Shown: positions 1-5,894 of the stretch, in pieces
Position numbering within the stretch: the stretch's first letter is position 1
Layout of the letters: every line of letters starts with the position of its first letter
Source: Pseudomonadota bacterium
Lineage (GTDB): Bacteria; Pseudomonadota; Alphaproteobacteria; Rhizobiales; Tepidamorphaceae
Direction of reading: 5' to 3'
NCBI GenBank assembly: GCA_023435545.1
Contig: JAEYRQ010000005.1
Location: 1-10,796 of the forward strand
Length of the DNA stretch: 10,796 nt
Position numbers and translations under genes: made by a program
Notes under the pieces: generated by a model
What the model saw: the letters and a program-made list of their open reading frames with translations, nothing else
The model's database searches: none
Told to the model about the DNA's origin: nothing

Positions 1-569
1 CCGTTTCGCCCGGACCGCTGATCGCCGCGCGCGCGGCGGCGCCTGCGGTCGCGCCGGCGGCCGTGGGGACAGCGCCCGCGGTCGTTGACGCCGCGCCGGT
101 GGCAGAGCCTGCCTCGCCAGAGGAGGATGCTCCGTCGGCACCGGCAGACGCCACGGCGGAGGCGTGGCCGGAGACCGATGAGGCGACGCCGGAGCCTTCC
201 CAGGCGAATGCGGAGCCTGCGGTGATGGAGGCTGCCGATGTCGCTGCCGAACCGCCCATCTCCTCGCCACCGGCTGACACCGCCGGCTTGGAGGCCAAGG
301 CTCCGCAACCCGCTGCGCCCGAGAGACCGGCGGGAGCGGATGCCCCGCAGCGCGAACCAGCGGCAACGACCGCTTCCCATCGGGTCGCTCCCGACGAGAC
401 GCATGCCCTGGCTGCCGAAGCGGTCGCTGACGACGACGACAGAACGCCGGCCGGCGTCCTCGACGAAGGCGGCTTTCCCGCCCGGCTGCCCGATGATCCT
501 GGACCGCTCGCCGATGAGGAAGGGGGCGCTCCCCAACCGGCGCCCAAGCGCCGCTTCGGTCTGTTCTGA
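1..569 (+). CDS. C-terminal part of an Ala/Pro/Glu-rich, low-complexity protein (5' end outside window)
   Basis: The frame is open from base 3 to a TGA at 567-569, so this is the tail of a longer gene that begins before the window. The visible part, about 188 residues, is almost entirely Ala, Pro, Glu, Asp and Thr, with no recognisable domain, membrane segment or catalytic motif. It looks like an intrinsically disordered acidic tail. The last residues switch to a short basic-aromatic end, PKRRFGLF. The conserved domain, if any, lies upstream and cannot be seen, so no function is assigned. GC-rich codon use matches the rest of the window, and a terminal basic-aromatic peptide after a disordered linker supports a real C-terminus rather than a chance ORF. 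An overlapping frame at 238-606 is a shadow of the same GC-rich sequence. Confidence 0.7.
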   Translation, partial: VSPGPLIAARAAAPAVAPAAVGTAPAVVDAAPVAEPASPEEDAPSAPADATAEAWPETDEATPEPSQANAEPAVMEAADVAAEPPISSPPADTAGLEAKAPQPAAPERPAGADAPQREPAATTASHRVAPDETHALAAEAVADDDDRTPAGVLDEGGFPARLPDDPGPLADEEGGAPQPAPKRRFGLF

Positions 570-580
570 CCGCATCGCGC

Positions 581-609
581 TTGAAAATCGCCTGCGCCGG
601 GACTAAGCA
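581..609 (+). promoter_or_regulatory. Candidate sigma70-type promoter of tRNA-Thr
   Basis: TTGAAA at 581-586 is followed by 17 bases and then TAAGCA at 604-609. The spacing is ideal, the -35 is good and the -10 is weak. The tRNA starts 9 bases after the -10, which fits the short leaders of tRNA genes. The stretch between is very GC-rich (GCGGCGCGG), the type of discriminator found at stringently controlled stable-RNA promoters. Prediction from sequence only. Confidence 0.5.
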
Positions 610-618
610 TGCGGCGCG

Positions 619-694
619 GCCGGTGTAGCTCAGCTGGTAGAGCAACGCATTCGTAATGCGTGGGTCGGCGGTTCGAGTCCGTCCACCGGCACCA
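619..694 (+). tRNA. tRNA-Thr (anticodon CGT)
   Basis: This is a complete 76-base cloverleaf. The acceptor stem GCCGGTG (619-625) pairs with CACCGGC (684-690), followed by discriminator A691 and an encoded CCA at 692-694. The D-loop holds AGCTCAGCTGGTAGAGC, the anticodon stem ACGCA/TGCGT (645-649 with 657-661) encloses a 7-base loop TTCGTAA, and the T-loop carries GTTCGAGTC. The anticodon at 652-654 is CGT, which reads ACG, so the tRNA carries threonine. tRNA 3' ends are common integration sites, but no second copy of this 3' end was seen in the window. Confidence 0.97.
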
Positions 695-695
695 A

Positions 696-725
696 ATCCC
701 CCTTCCAGCACGGTTCGCGGGGGAT
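696..725 (+). terminator. Possible stem-loop terminator after tRNA-Thr
   Basis: ATCCCCC (696-702) pairs perfectly with GGGGGAT (719-725) across a 16-base loop, starting two bases after the tRNA CCA. The position suits a terminator or a 3'-processing hairpin for the tRNA transcript. There is no T-run after the stem, so intrinsic termination would be weak. Confidence 0.4.
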
Positions 726-727
726 CA

Positions 728-810
728 GAATCAAGGGAAATCAAGGAATTTTCGCCGGGCGCGGTTCCGGGCGGGTGCCCTCGTGGTCCCTGAAGCGCCG
801 ACATTCTGAC
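728..810 (+). repeat. Diverged repeat copy A (partner at 1663-1750)
   Basis: From 728 the sequence AATCAAGGGAAATCAAGG, then TTTCGCCGG, a variable GC-rich part, and CCCTGAAG at 788-795 match the same ordered blocks at 1663-1728, about 935 bases further on. The first 31 positions align without gaps with five or six differences. Weaker similarity continues past CTGAAG (CGCCGACATTC here, CGCCGGTACATTC in the other copy). The 5' part is itself a tandem of two near-identical 9-10-base units (AATCAAGGG, AAATCAAGG). Function unknown: it may be a dispersed intergenic element or a remnant of a duplicated leader. Confidence 0.6.
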
Positions 811-1097
811 GACAGGTCTCGCTGGCCGATACGGTGGAGTGGCATCGATTCAGGGCTGCACGCCCTGTCACATAGTTCTCCACCCGATCACCCTGCTCTT
901 TGGGCATTGCGCCCTGCGAGGCTCTACAATACATCAAGACGCCAGGCGGCTTGTCGGCACCTTTACAATTCCTACCAGAAAATCTCGCTCCCGTTGAACG
1001 TCGCGCGATCAATCTAGATGAAATACAAGATCACGTTTGGCATCGCTGGACGATAGCGATTCAACAGCAACCTAGCCCATGACAGAGGATTAGTTCC
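796..1097. other. Gene-poor spacer with small hairpins, upstream of the HU-like gene
   Basis: No convincing coding frame was found in either strand; the open frames here lack family signatures and good ribosome sites. The stretch is noticeably AT-richer than the window average. It holds a perfect 6-bp stem with a 5-base loop at 851-867 (CAGGGC/GCCCTG) and a shorter similar stem at 902-914 (GGGC/GCCC). A perfect 6-bp inverted repeat lies at 1042-1060 (ATCGCT/AGCGAT, 7-base loop), 38 bases before the HU-like start codon and a possible operator. No strong promoter could be picked with confidence. Confidence 0.45.
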
Positions 1098-1391
1098 ATG
1101 GCGAAAGATCCGGACGGCATCGATAAGAAAGACCTCAAGGGTTTGGTGAATGCGGCCAAGGAGAATGATAAGAGCTTGGAGACTATTTCGACACCCCAAG
1201 CTGTAAGGATGCTCCGGGGAGTGTTGGGCGTGATCCAGAATGAGCTCCAGGATCGGACCGAGGGTACTATTCGGCTTCCCGGGTTCGGCGTGTTCAAGGT
1301 CGCGTCGCGGGGTGCGGGTGAGGAAGCCAAAAAGCGTATCGTGTTCCGTCTGTTGCGGCAGCGGAAGCCGACGTCTGAACCCACTGGATGA
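1098..1391 (+). CDS. Small HU/IHF-like DNA-binding protein (divergent)
   Basis: A 97-residue basic protein. ATG 1098 is preceded by AGAGGA (1084-1089) at suitable spacing. Residues about 8-52 look like the two-helix dimerisation region of HU/IHF proteins, and LPGFGVFKV (60-68) matches the HU beta-strand block VxLxGFGxFxV, followed by a basic strand KRIVFRLLRQRK (79-90). Known HU proteins are about 90 residues and have a long beta arm with an RNPxTG-type motif and a C-terminal helix; here the arm is cut to a few residues and the terminal helix is absent, so the DNA-binding mode would differ. Codon use is less GC-biased than in neighbouring genes, suggesting recent transfer or low expression. 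It stands alone, with no operon partner. The assignment rests on one motif and the overall layout, so it is tentative; the gene itself looks real. Confidence 0.65.
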   Translation: MAKDPDGIDKKDLKGLVNAAKENDKSLETISTPQAVRMLRGVLGVIQNELQDRTEGTIRLPGFGVFKVASRGAGEEAKKRIVFRLLRQRKPTSEPTG

Positions 1392-1662
1392 ATTGGCATT
1401 TGCGCCGGTCGGTGCCATCTATCGCGCGCTCGGCGTTCCGTGAGCCGCTCCCGACTTGGGTTGCGTCGGGCGGAATCGGGTGGTCGATTCGTGTTGGCGC
1501 GGCCACCGATGAGCCTTGTGAGCGATATCGGTGGCTTGTTGCTCGATGTCATGGACGTAGGCGGAAATTCAAATCCAGCCTACCGCTTGCATTGGTGCGG
1601 CCGACAGTTCGATATCGCCCACCGCGCCGTTTCGCCTTCCGGCGAGGCCTGACAGGCATATA
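1392..1662. other. Non-coding spacer with several inverted repeats
   Basis: I see no credible gene in this stretch. It contains a perfect 9-bp inverted repeat GCCACCGAT (1502-1510) / ATCGGTGGC (1527-1535) followed by TTGTT. A 6-bp one lies at 1558-1583 (GTAGGC/GCCTAC), and two tight stems at 1632-1645 (TCGCC/GGCGA, loop TTCC) and 1647-1657 (GCCT/AGGC). The 1502-1535 stem could be a weak terminator for the HU-like gene, although it lies more than 100 bases past the stop. The cluster of stems directly before repeat copy B suggests a structured intergenic element. Confidence 0.4.
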
Positions 1663-1664
1663 AA
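1659..1664 (+). promoter_or_regulatory. Possible -10 element upstream of the hydrolase-LuxR gene
   Basis: TATAAA at 1659-1664 lies in an unusually AT-rich patch at the edge of repeat copy B. It matches a -10 hexamer well, but no good -35 is seen 16-18 bases upstream. If used, the leader to ATG 1783 would be about 110 bases and would contain the repeat. Confidence 0.25.
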
Positions 1665-1750
1665 ATCAAAGGAAATCAAGGGGATTTCGCCGGAGCCCGC
1701 ACCGGAGGATCGCCCTGCGTCCTTGAAGGAAGGTCGCTTCGCCGGTACAT
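1663..1750 (+). repeat. Diverged repeat copy B (partner at 728-810)
   Basis: AAATCAAAGGAAATCAAGG at 1663-1681, then ATTTCGCCGG, a GC-rich variable part and CCTTGAAG at 1721-1728 reproduce the blocks of copy A in the same order. Inside it GAAATC (1672-1677) and GATTTC (1683-1688) can pair as a small hairpin. The repeat runs over the TTG at 1723 that would otherwise be the first possible start of the next gene, which argues that this TTG belongs to non-coding leader and that translation begins at ATG 1783. Confidence 0.6.
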
Positions 1751-1782
1751 TCGAGCATATTGGCTCACGCGTCGGTCCGGTC

Positions 1783-2850
1783 ATGCCAGATCGCCAGCAT
1801 ATCCGGTTCTGCACCACCGCGGACGGCACCCGGATCGCCGTCGCCTCGATCGGCCGGGGGCCACCGCTGGTCAGGGCTGCGCACTGGTTGAGTCACGTCG
1901 AGTTTGACCTCGACAGCCCGGTCTGGCGACCGTGGCTCATGGCCCTGTCGGAACGGAACACCTACATCCGCTACGACCAGCGCGGATGCGGCCTGTCCGA
2001 CCGGGACGTGACCAACTTCTCGCTGGAGGCGTGGGTCCGCGACCTCGAGGGCGTCGTCGACACGCTGGGTCTGGAACGGTTTCCCATTGTCGGCATGTCG
2101 CAAGGCGGCGCGGTCGCAATGACCTATGCCCACCGTCATCCCGAAAGGGTCTCCCGGCTGATCCTCGTCGGCGCATATGCGCGCGGAGCGTTGAGACGAG
2201 GGGGCGGGCCGCAGCAACTGCTCGAAGCGGAAACGCTGGTCAATATGATCCGCGTGAGTTGGGGTGGTGACAATTCCACATTCCGGCACGTGTTCGGCAA
2301 CCGGTTCATCCCCGGCGGAACGCCGCAGCAGCACCGGTGGTGGCACGATCTCGAACGGATAACGGCGAGTCCGGAGGTCGCGGCGCGCACGCTGGAGGGT
2401 TTCTTCACCGTCGAGGTGTCGGAACTCGCCAGCCAGCTCGACCTTCCGGTCCTGATTCTGCATTCGCGTGGCGACGCGTCGGTTCCGTTCGAGGAAGGTC
2501 GTTACCTCGCGTCCCTCATCCCCGGCGCGCGGTTCGTGCCGCTCGAAAGCGACAACCACGTCCTTCTCGAGGGGGAGGAGGCGTGGCCGACCTTTCTTGC
2601 CGAGGTTCGGGCCTTCCTTGCCGAGGACATGCCGATTGCCAATGGCGAGGGGGTTTCCGACCTCACGCGAGCGGAATCCGACGTTCTGGCGCATCTGGTC
2701 CAGGGGCTCGACAACCGTACGATCGCGATGCGGCTGGGAAAGAGCGAGAAGACGGTCCGCAATCAGGTCTCGGCAGTCCTGAACAAGCTCGGCGTACACA
2801 CGCGCGCAGAAGCCATCGTCAAGTCGCGCGAACACTCGGCGGCCGGCTGA
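1783..2850 (+). CDS. Alpha/beta-hydrolase fused to a LuxR-type helix-turn-helix (one-component regulator)
   Basis: A 355-residue protein starting MPDRQHIRFC, the usual beginning of this family; a longer frame from TTG 1723 is open but covers the repeat. Residues about 5-280 form an alpha/beta-hydrolase fold with nucleophile elbow GMSQGG (Ser106), acid Asp231 in SRGDASVP, and His259 in SDNHVL, so the triad is intact. Residues about 294-345 are a GerE/LuxR DNA-binding domain (LTRAESDVLAHLVQGLDN, then KTVRNQVSAVLNKLGVHTRAEA). The same hydrolase type is found in alphaproteobacteria fused to adenylate cyclase or LuxR domains. I infer that it binds or cleaves a small ester or lactone-like ligand and controls transcription. 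It lies directly upstream of and codirectional with mtoX, 230 bp away, making that operon a plausible target. Whether it hydrolyses anything is not shown. Confidence 0.9.
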   Translation: MPDRQHIRFCTTADGTRIAVASIGRGPPLVRAAHWLSHVEFDLDSPVWRPWLMALSERNTYIRYDQRGCGLSDRDVTNFSLEAWVRDLEGVVDTLGLERFPIVGMSQGGAVAMTYAHRHPERVSRLILVGAYARGALRRGGGPQQLLEAETLVNMIRVSWGGDNSTFRHVFGNRFIPGGTPQQHRWWHDLERITASPEVAARTLEGFFTVEVSELASQLDLPVLILHSRGDASVPFEEGRYLASLIPGARFVPLESDNHVLLEGEEAWPTFLAEVRAFLAEDMPIANGEGVSDLTRAESDVLAHLVQGLDNRTIAMRLGKSEKTVRNQVSAVLNKLGVHTRAEAIVKSREHSAAG

Positions 2851-2854
2851 GGCC

Positions 2855-2868
2855 GGGACATCCGTCCC
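2855..2868 (+). terminator. Small hairpin after the hydrolase-LuxR gene
   Basis: GGGAC (2855-2859) pairs with GTCCC (2864-2868) across a 4-base loop ATCC, beginning four bases after the TGA. It is a short GC-rich stem followed by AAATC with no T-run, so it is at best a weak terminator or a 3'-end stabilising hairpin. Confidence 0.3.
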
Positions 2869-2903
2869 AAATCGTCCGGGCGGATGCCGTCCTAACGGGA
2901 CAA

Positions 2904-2921
2904 TTGCCTCATGCATGGCAA
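2904..2921. promoter_or_regulatory. Interrupted palindrome TTGCC-N8-GGCAA, possible operator
   Basis: TTGCC (2904-2908) and GGCAA (2917-2921) form a perfect dyad of 18 bp with an 8-base spacer. The size suits a dimeric helix-turn-helix regulator such as the LuxR-type protein encoded just upstream. It lies 160 bp before the mtoX start codon. No experimental support. Confidence 0.3.
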
Positions 2922-3014
2922 CGGCGCCCGCGCAAGACTGCTCAAATCGAGGCGTGGGACGCAGGACGCGCCGCGTGGAGCTTTCGTCTGCCACGGACCG
3001 GACGCCATCCGCCA

Positions 3015-3052
3015 TTGCGGCAGCGCCCGACCTAGGTGGCCGACTGCCGCAA
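3015..3052. promoter_or_regulatory. 38-bp nested palindrome just upstream of mtoX
   Basis: TTGCGGCAG (3015-3023) and CTGCCGCAA (3044-3052) are perfect 9-bp inverted arms. Between them ACCTAGGT (3030-3037) is an 8-bp palindrome with exactly the same centre of symmetry. The structure ends 28 bases before ATG 3081. It could be an operator for one or two dimers, or a strong stem-loop in the leader of the mtoX mRNA. The outer half-site TTGC resembles the arms of the dyad at 2904-2921. Confidence 0.5.
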
Positions 3053-3080
3053 CGCGGTGAACCGAGAACCGGAGATCGAT

Positions 3081-4433
3081 ATGAGTAATCAATTTGCGCA
3101 AGTCCCGGCGGCAGGTCGCCCGCACCCGCTTCGCAAGCCCGGCAACGGCCGGCTCGTTGCAGCGGCGGCCGCGATCGCACTCTGTCCCGTCGTCGCCAGC
3201 GCCGACGAAACCTGCCTCTCGCCCTATATGGCCAAGATCACCGGCCACGAGGACTATGTCTATGTCTGGACGCTCGGCGTCGAAGGCATGGGTGACGGCT
3301 CCGACAAGCTGGTCACTGTCGACGCGCGCCAGGACTCGCCGACATTCGGCAAGGTGATCGACGTCGATTCGGTCGGAAGCCGCAACGAAGCCCACCACGG
3401 CGGCTTCACCGATGACCGGCGCCAGTTCTGGGCGGCCGGACTCGATACCAGCACGATCTTCATCTTCGACGTGGCCAGCGACCCGGCAAATCCGAAGCTC
3501 GTCAAGACGATCGGCGACTTCACGGAGAAGACCGGCGGCGTGGTGGGCCCTCATGGCGCCTACGCCTTGCCCGGCCGCATGATGATACCGGCGCTGTCGA
3601 ACAAGGACGGGACCGGGCGCACGGCGATCGTGGAGTACTCCAACCAGGGCGACTACATCACGACCCACTGGATGCCGACCGCCGACGAGGCGAAGGACTT
3701 GCCCGGCGGCGAACATGCCGACGGCTACGGCTACGACGTGCGGGTTCTGCCGCACAAGAACGTGATGCTGACATCATCCTTTGCCGGCCGCGAAAATTAC
3801 ATGCGACCATTTGGCGAGGTGGCCGGCGACCCGGAGGCGATGAAGAAGTTCGGGAACTCGATGATCATCTGGGATTTCCACGCGCGCACGCCCAAGAAGG
3901 TCTTCGCGGTGCCAGGCGTTCCGCTCGAGGTGCGCTGGGCATGGGGCGAAGACAAGGCCCATGCCTTCACCTCGACCGCGCTGACCTCGCAGCTCTGGCT
4001 AATCTATGAGGACGAGAGTGGCGAATGGCAGGCCAAGGCCGTCGCCGATATCGGCGATCCCTCGACGTTGCCGGTGCCTGTCGACATCAGCATCAGCGCC
4101 GACAACTCGACGATCTTCGCCAACACCTTCATGGACGGCATGACGCGGGTGTTCGACGTGTCGGACCCGCACGCGCCAAAGCAAATCTACGAGAAGAAAA
4201 TCGGCGCGCAGGTCAACATGGTCTCGCAGAGCTGGGACGGCGAGCGGCTCTACTATACGAGCTCGCTCCTGGCGAACTGGGACAAGACCGGAGAGGACAA
4301 CGAGCAGTTCCTGAAGGCCTATACCTGGGACGGGACGGAACTGACGCCGCGCTTCGAGATCGATTTCAACGAGGCTGAGCTCGGCCGGCCGCACATGATG
4401 GCCTTCGGGGCTGCGAGCCTCTACACGAACTGA
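3081..4433 (+). CDS. mtoX: Methanethiol oxidase, SBP56 / selenium-binding protein family (periplasmic)
   Basis: A 450-residue protein. ATG 3081 follows GGAG (3071-3074) at good spacing; an in-frame GTG at 3036 has no such site and overlaps a palindrome. Residues 1-41 read as a Sec signal peptide with basic n-region, hydrophobic AAAAAIALCPVV and ASA cleavage, so the protein is exported. The rest is the SBP56 beta-propeller, full length, with family blocks NEAHHGGF (His105, His106), GPHGAYALPG (His158) and GRPHMMAFG near the C-terminus (His438), the histidines that correspond to the copper ligands. Known bacterial members oxidise methanethiol with O2 and water to formaldehyde, H2S and H2O2. The downstream Sco gene, 51 bases from the stop, matches the described mtoX-sco gene pair and supports copper dependence. 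The source of methanethiol is not visible in this window. Confidence 0.9.
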   Translation: MSNQFAQVPAAGRPHPLRKPGNGRLVAAAAAIALCPVVASADETCLSPYMAKITGHEDYVYVWTLGVEGMGDGSDKLVTVDARQDSPTFGKVIDVDSVGSRNEAHHGGFTDDRRQFWAAGLDTSTIFIFDVASDPANPKLVKTIGDFTEKTGGVVGPHGAYALPGRMMIPALSNKDGTGRTAIVEYSNQGDYITTHWMPTADEAKDLPGGEHADGYGYDVRVLPHKNVMLTSSFAGRENYMRPFGEVAGDPEAMKKFGNSMIIWDFHARTPKKVFAVPGVPLEVRWAWGEDKAHAFTSTALTSQLWLIYEDESGEWQAKAVADIGDPSTLPVPVDISISADNSTIFANTFMDGMTRVFDVSDPHAPKQIYEKKIGAQVNMVSQSWDGERLYYTSSLLANWDKTGEDNEQFLKAYTWDGTELTPRFEIDFNEAELGRPHMMAFGAASLYTN

Positions 4434-4484
4434 AGCGGTAAGCGGCCATCCGTGCCCCTGCCGTCCCGAACGGGATTGAGGATC

Positions 4485-5183
4485 ATGGATATCTTCCGCT
4501 CGTTCGCGACCATTCTGGCGCTGTCGGCGTACCTCGCCGGCAGTTGCCTCGCCCATGACGGCCACGAGACGGCGGGCTCGCATGCGAGCGGACCGGCAGT
4601 GAACTACGCCTTCCCTCTGCCCGAGCCCGGCTCCTACAGCCTGCCGCCGATCCGCGCGGCCGCCGGCGGCAGCGTACTGACGGCAGACGGCGAAGCCGCC
4701 GATCTGGCCGAATTCGTCCGGGACCGGATCACGGTCTTCTCGTTCATCTATACGCGCTGCGCCGATGTCTGCCCGCTTGCGACCATGCAACTCGCTGAAC
4801 TGAGGGAGCACGCGCGCTCGTTTCCCGAGCTGGACGGGCGGCTGCGGCTCGTCTCGATGAGCTTCGATCCCGACCACGACACGCCGGCGGTGATGGAGGA
4901 CTACGGACGGGCGTGGCGGGACGACGCCGACGGGGGGGCGGAGTGGCTGTTTCTCACCGCGCCTGACCAGGCGGCGCTGGGCGCTGTCCTCCGCGCCTAT
5001 GACCAGGCGGTCGATCCCAAGCCCGACCCCGACGATCCGGGCGGCGGGCTCAGTCACATCCTGCGAGTGTTCCTGATCGACGAAACCGGAATGGTCCGCA
5101 ACATCTACAGCATGGATTTTCTCGACCCGGACCTCGTCCTGGCCGACATCCGGACGCTGATCGGCGAGCGCGGCCGGGACTGA
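4485..5183 (+). CDS. SCO1/SenC/PrrC-family copper chaperone
   Basis: A 232-residue protein from ATG 4485; an in-frame GTG at 4452 would add 11 residues ahead of the signal sequence and is less likely. Residues 1-23 form a signal peptide (FRSFATILALSAYLAGSCLA), probably cut after CLA; Cys21 gives a weak lipobox alternative. The mature start is His-rich (HDGHETAGSH). The thioredoxin-like core has FSFIYTRCADVCP with copper-binding Cys92 and Cys96 in CxxxC spacing, SMSFDPDHDTP, and the third ligand His191 in GGGLSHILRVFLID. Sco proteins deliver copper to periplasmic enzymes, classically cytochrome oxidase CuA. Directly behind mtoX it most likely matures the copper site of methanethiol oxidase. 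It is probably cotranscribed with mtoX. The adjacent gene on the other side is convergent, so the operon ends here. Confidence 0.9.
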   Translation: MDIFRSFATILALSAYLAGSCLAHDGHETAGSHASGPAVNYAFPLPEPGSYSLPPIRAAAGGSVLTADGEAADLAEFVRDRITVFSFIYTRCADVCPLATMQLAELREHARSFPELDGRLRLVSMSFDPDHDTPAVMEDYGRAWRDDADGGAEWLFLTAPDQAALGAVLRAYDQAVDPKPDPDDPGGGLSHILRVFLIDETGMVRNIYSMDFLDPDLVLADIRTLIGERGRD

Positions 5184-5206
5184 GCCGCGAGACGAGACCG
5201 GTGGCT
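5183..5206. terminator. Possible bidirectional terminator between convergent genes
   Basis: AGCCGC (5183-5188) can pair with GTGGCT (5201-5206) with one G-T wobble and a 12-base loop, followed on the plus strand by TTTC. It occupies nearly the whole 24-bp gap between the sco stop and the hydrolase stop. The stem is modest and the T-run is short. Confidence 0.3.
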
Positions 5207-5207
5207 T

Positions 5208-5894
5208 TCAGCGTGCAGCGGCGAGGCCGCGGATCTCCTCGATCATCTCGTCTGTCGTGCGGGTGCGGCAGTAGTGGCCGCGCATCGCCTCGATCGAGCG
5301 CTCGTGCCCGCCATCGGTCTCGGCCGCGCAGGCGTCCTCGATCTGGGTGACGAGGAAACCGCGGTCGGCCGCATCGCGGATCGCCGACTCGACGCACTGG
5401 TCGGTCATGATGCCGTAGATCACCAAATACTCGATCCCGAGATTGCGCAGGACGTATTCCACATTGGTCGAATTGAAGATGCCCGAGGAGGTCTTGGGGA
5501 TCAGGATCTCGTCGCCCTCCGGCGCAACGTCGGAGATCACCTGCGCCTCCCACGAGCCCTTCGGGTGATGCAGGCGGGAGATCTTGTGGTCGAGGCTACG
5601 GTCGCGACCGTCTCGGGTCAGGCTCTCGATCACCGTATAGATCACTTCGATGCCGGCCTGTCGGGCGGCGGCCTGCAGGCGCCGCTGGTTGGGGATGACC
5701 ACATGGTCGAGTCGCTCGAGGAAGGGCAGACAACCTGCCTTGGGGCTGCCGGGCCGGCGCGCCTCGGCGAGGAGGTCGGCGCTGTACTCGGCGTTCTGCA
5801 TGTCAACAGACAGGAGCGCGGTCCGGCGCGGCTCGATCGGGCGCTCGCGATAGGCCCCGCCGGGGGCGTCGACGGCTGGTAGTCCGATGGTCAT
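5208..5894 (-). CDS. Isochorismatase-family cysteine hydrolase
   Basis: A 228-residue protein read on the minus strand from ATG at 5894. It has the cysteine-hydrolase triad: Asp31 in LLSVDMQNAE, Lys134 in IPKTSSGIFNSTN, and Cys167 in GIMTDQCVESAIRDAADRG, with the usual cis-peptide IMT before it. Length and layout fit the family, which includes isochorismatases, nicotinamidases, N-carbamoylsarcosine amidases, ureidoacrylate and biuret hydrolases. The active-site cysteine argues for amide or carbamoyl C-N bond cleavage rather than isochorismate ether hydrolysis. No signal peptide is present, so it is cytoplasmic. It is divergent from an RpiR regulator and a Liv-type uptake operon, which suggests that it degrades the imported compound. 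The ribosome site upstream of the start is weak. Exact substrate unknown. Confidence 0.85.
   Translation of the reverse strand: MTIGLPAVDAPGGAYRERPIEPRRTALLSVDMQNAEYSADLLAEARRPGSPKAGCLPFLERLDHVVIPNQRRLQAAARQAGIEVIYTVIESLTRDGRDRSLDHKISRLHHPKGSWEAQVISDVAPEGDEILIPKTSSGIFNSTNVEYVLRNLGIEYLVIYGIMTDQCVESAIRDAADRGFLVTQIEDACAAETDGGHERSIEAMRGHYCRTRTTDEMIEEIRGLAAAR

Noticed and set aside
619..694. tRNA-Thr as attachment site of an integrated element
   Set aside because: No integrase gene and no second copy of the tRNA 3' end were found in the window; the nearby repeat does not match the tRNA.
1568..1583. TTCAAATCCAGCCTAC resembling a tRNA T-arm
   Set aside because: The flanking bases do not form a T-stem or an acceptor stem, and no D-arm or anticodon arm lies upstream, so it is not a tRNA or a clear remnant.
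1388..1663. Plus-strand open frames after the HU-like gene
   Set aside because: Basic, Trp/Arg-rich translations with no conserved motif, mutually overlapping in two frames, and no convincing ribosome site.
1765..3180. Long minus-strand open frame opposite the hydrolase-LuxR gene
   Set aside because: It is composed of Arg/Pro/Gly-rich residues typical of antisense frames in GC-rich DNA, has no family motif, and overlaps a gene with complete catalytic and DNA-binding motifs.
3999..5057. Minus-strand frame opposite the end of mtoX and the sco gene
   Set aside because: It covers the copper-binding motifs of two clear plus-strand genes and has no recognisable domain.
5208..5894. Assignment of the cysteine hydrolase as true isochorismatase for siderophore synthesis
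   Set aside because: It has the active-site Cys of amidohydrolase-type members, lacks an aryl-carrier domain, and no siderophore genes are nearby.
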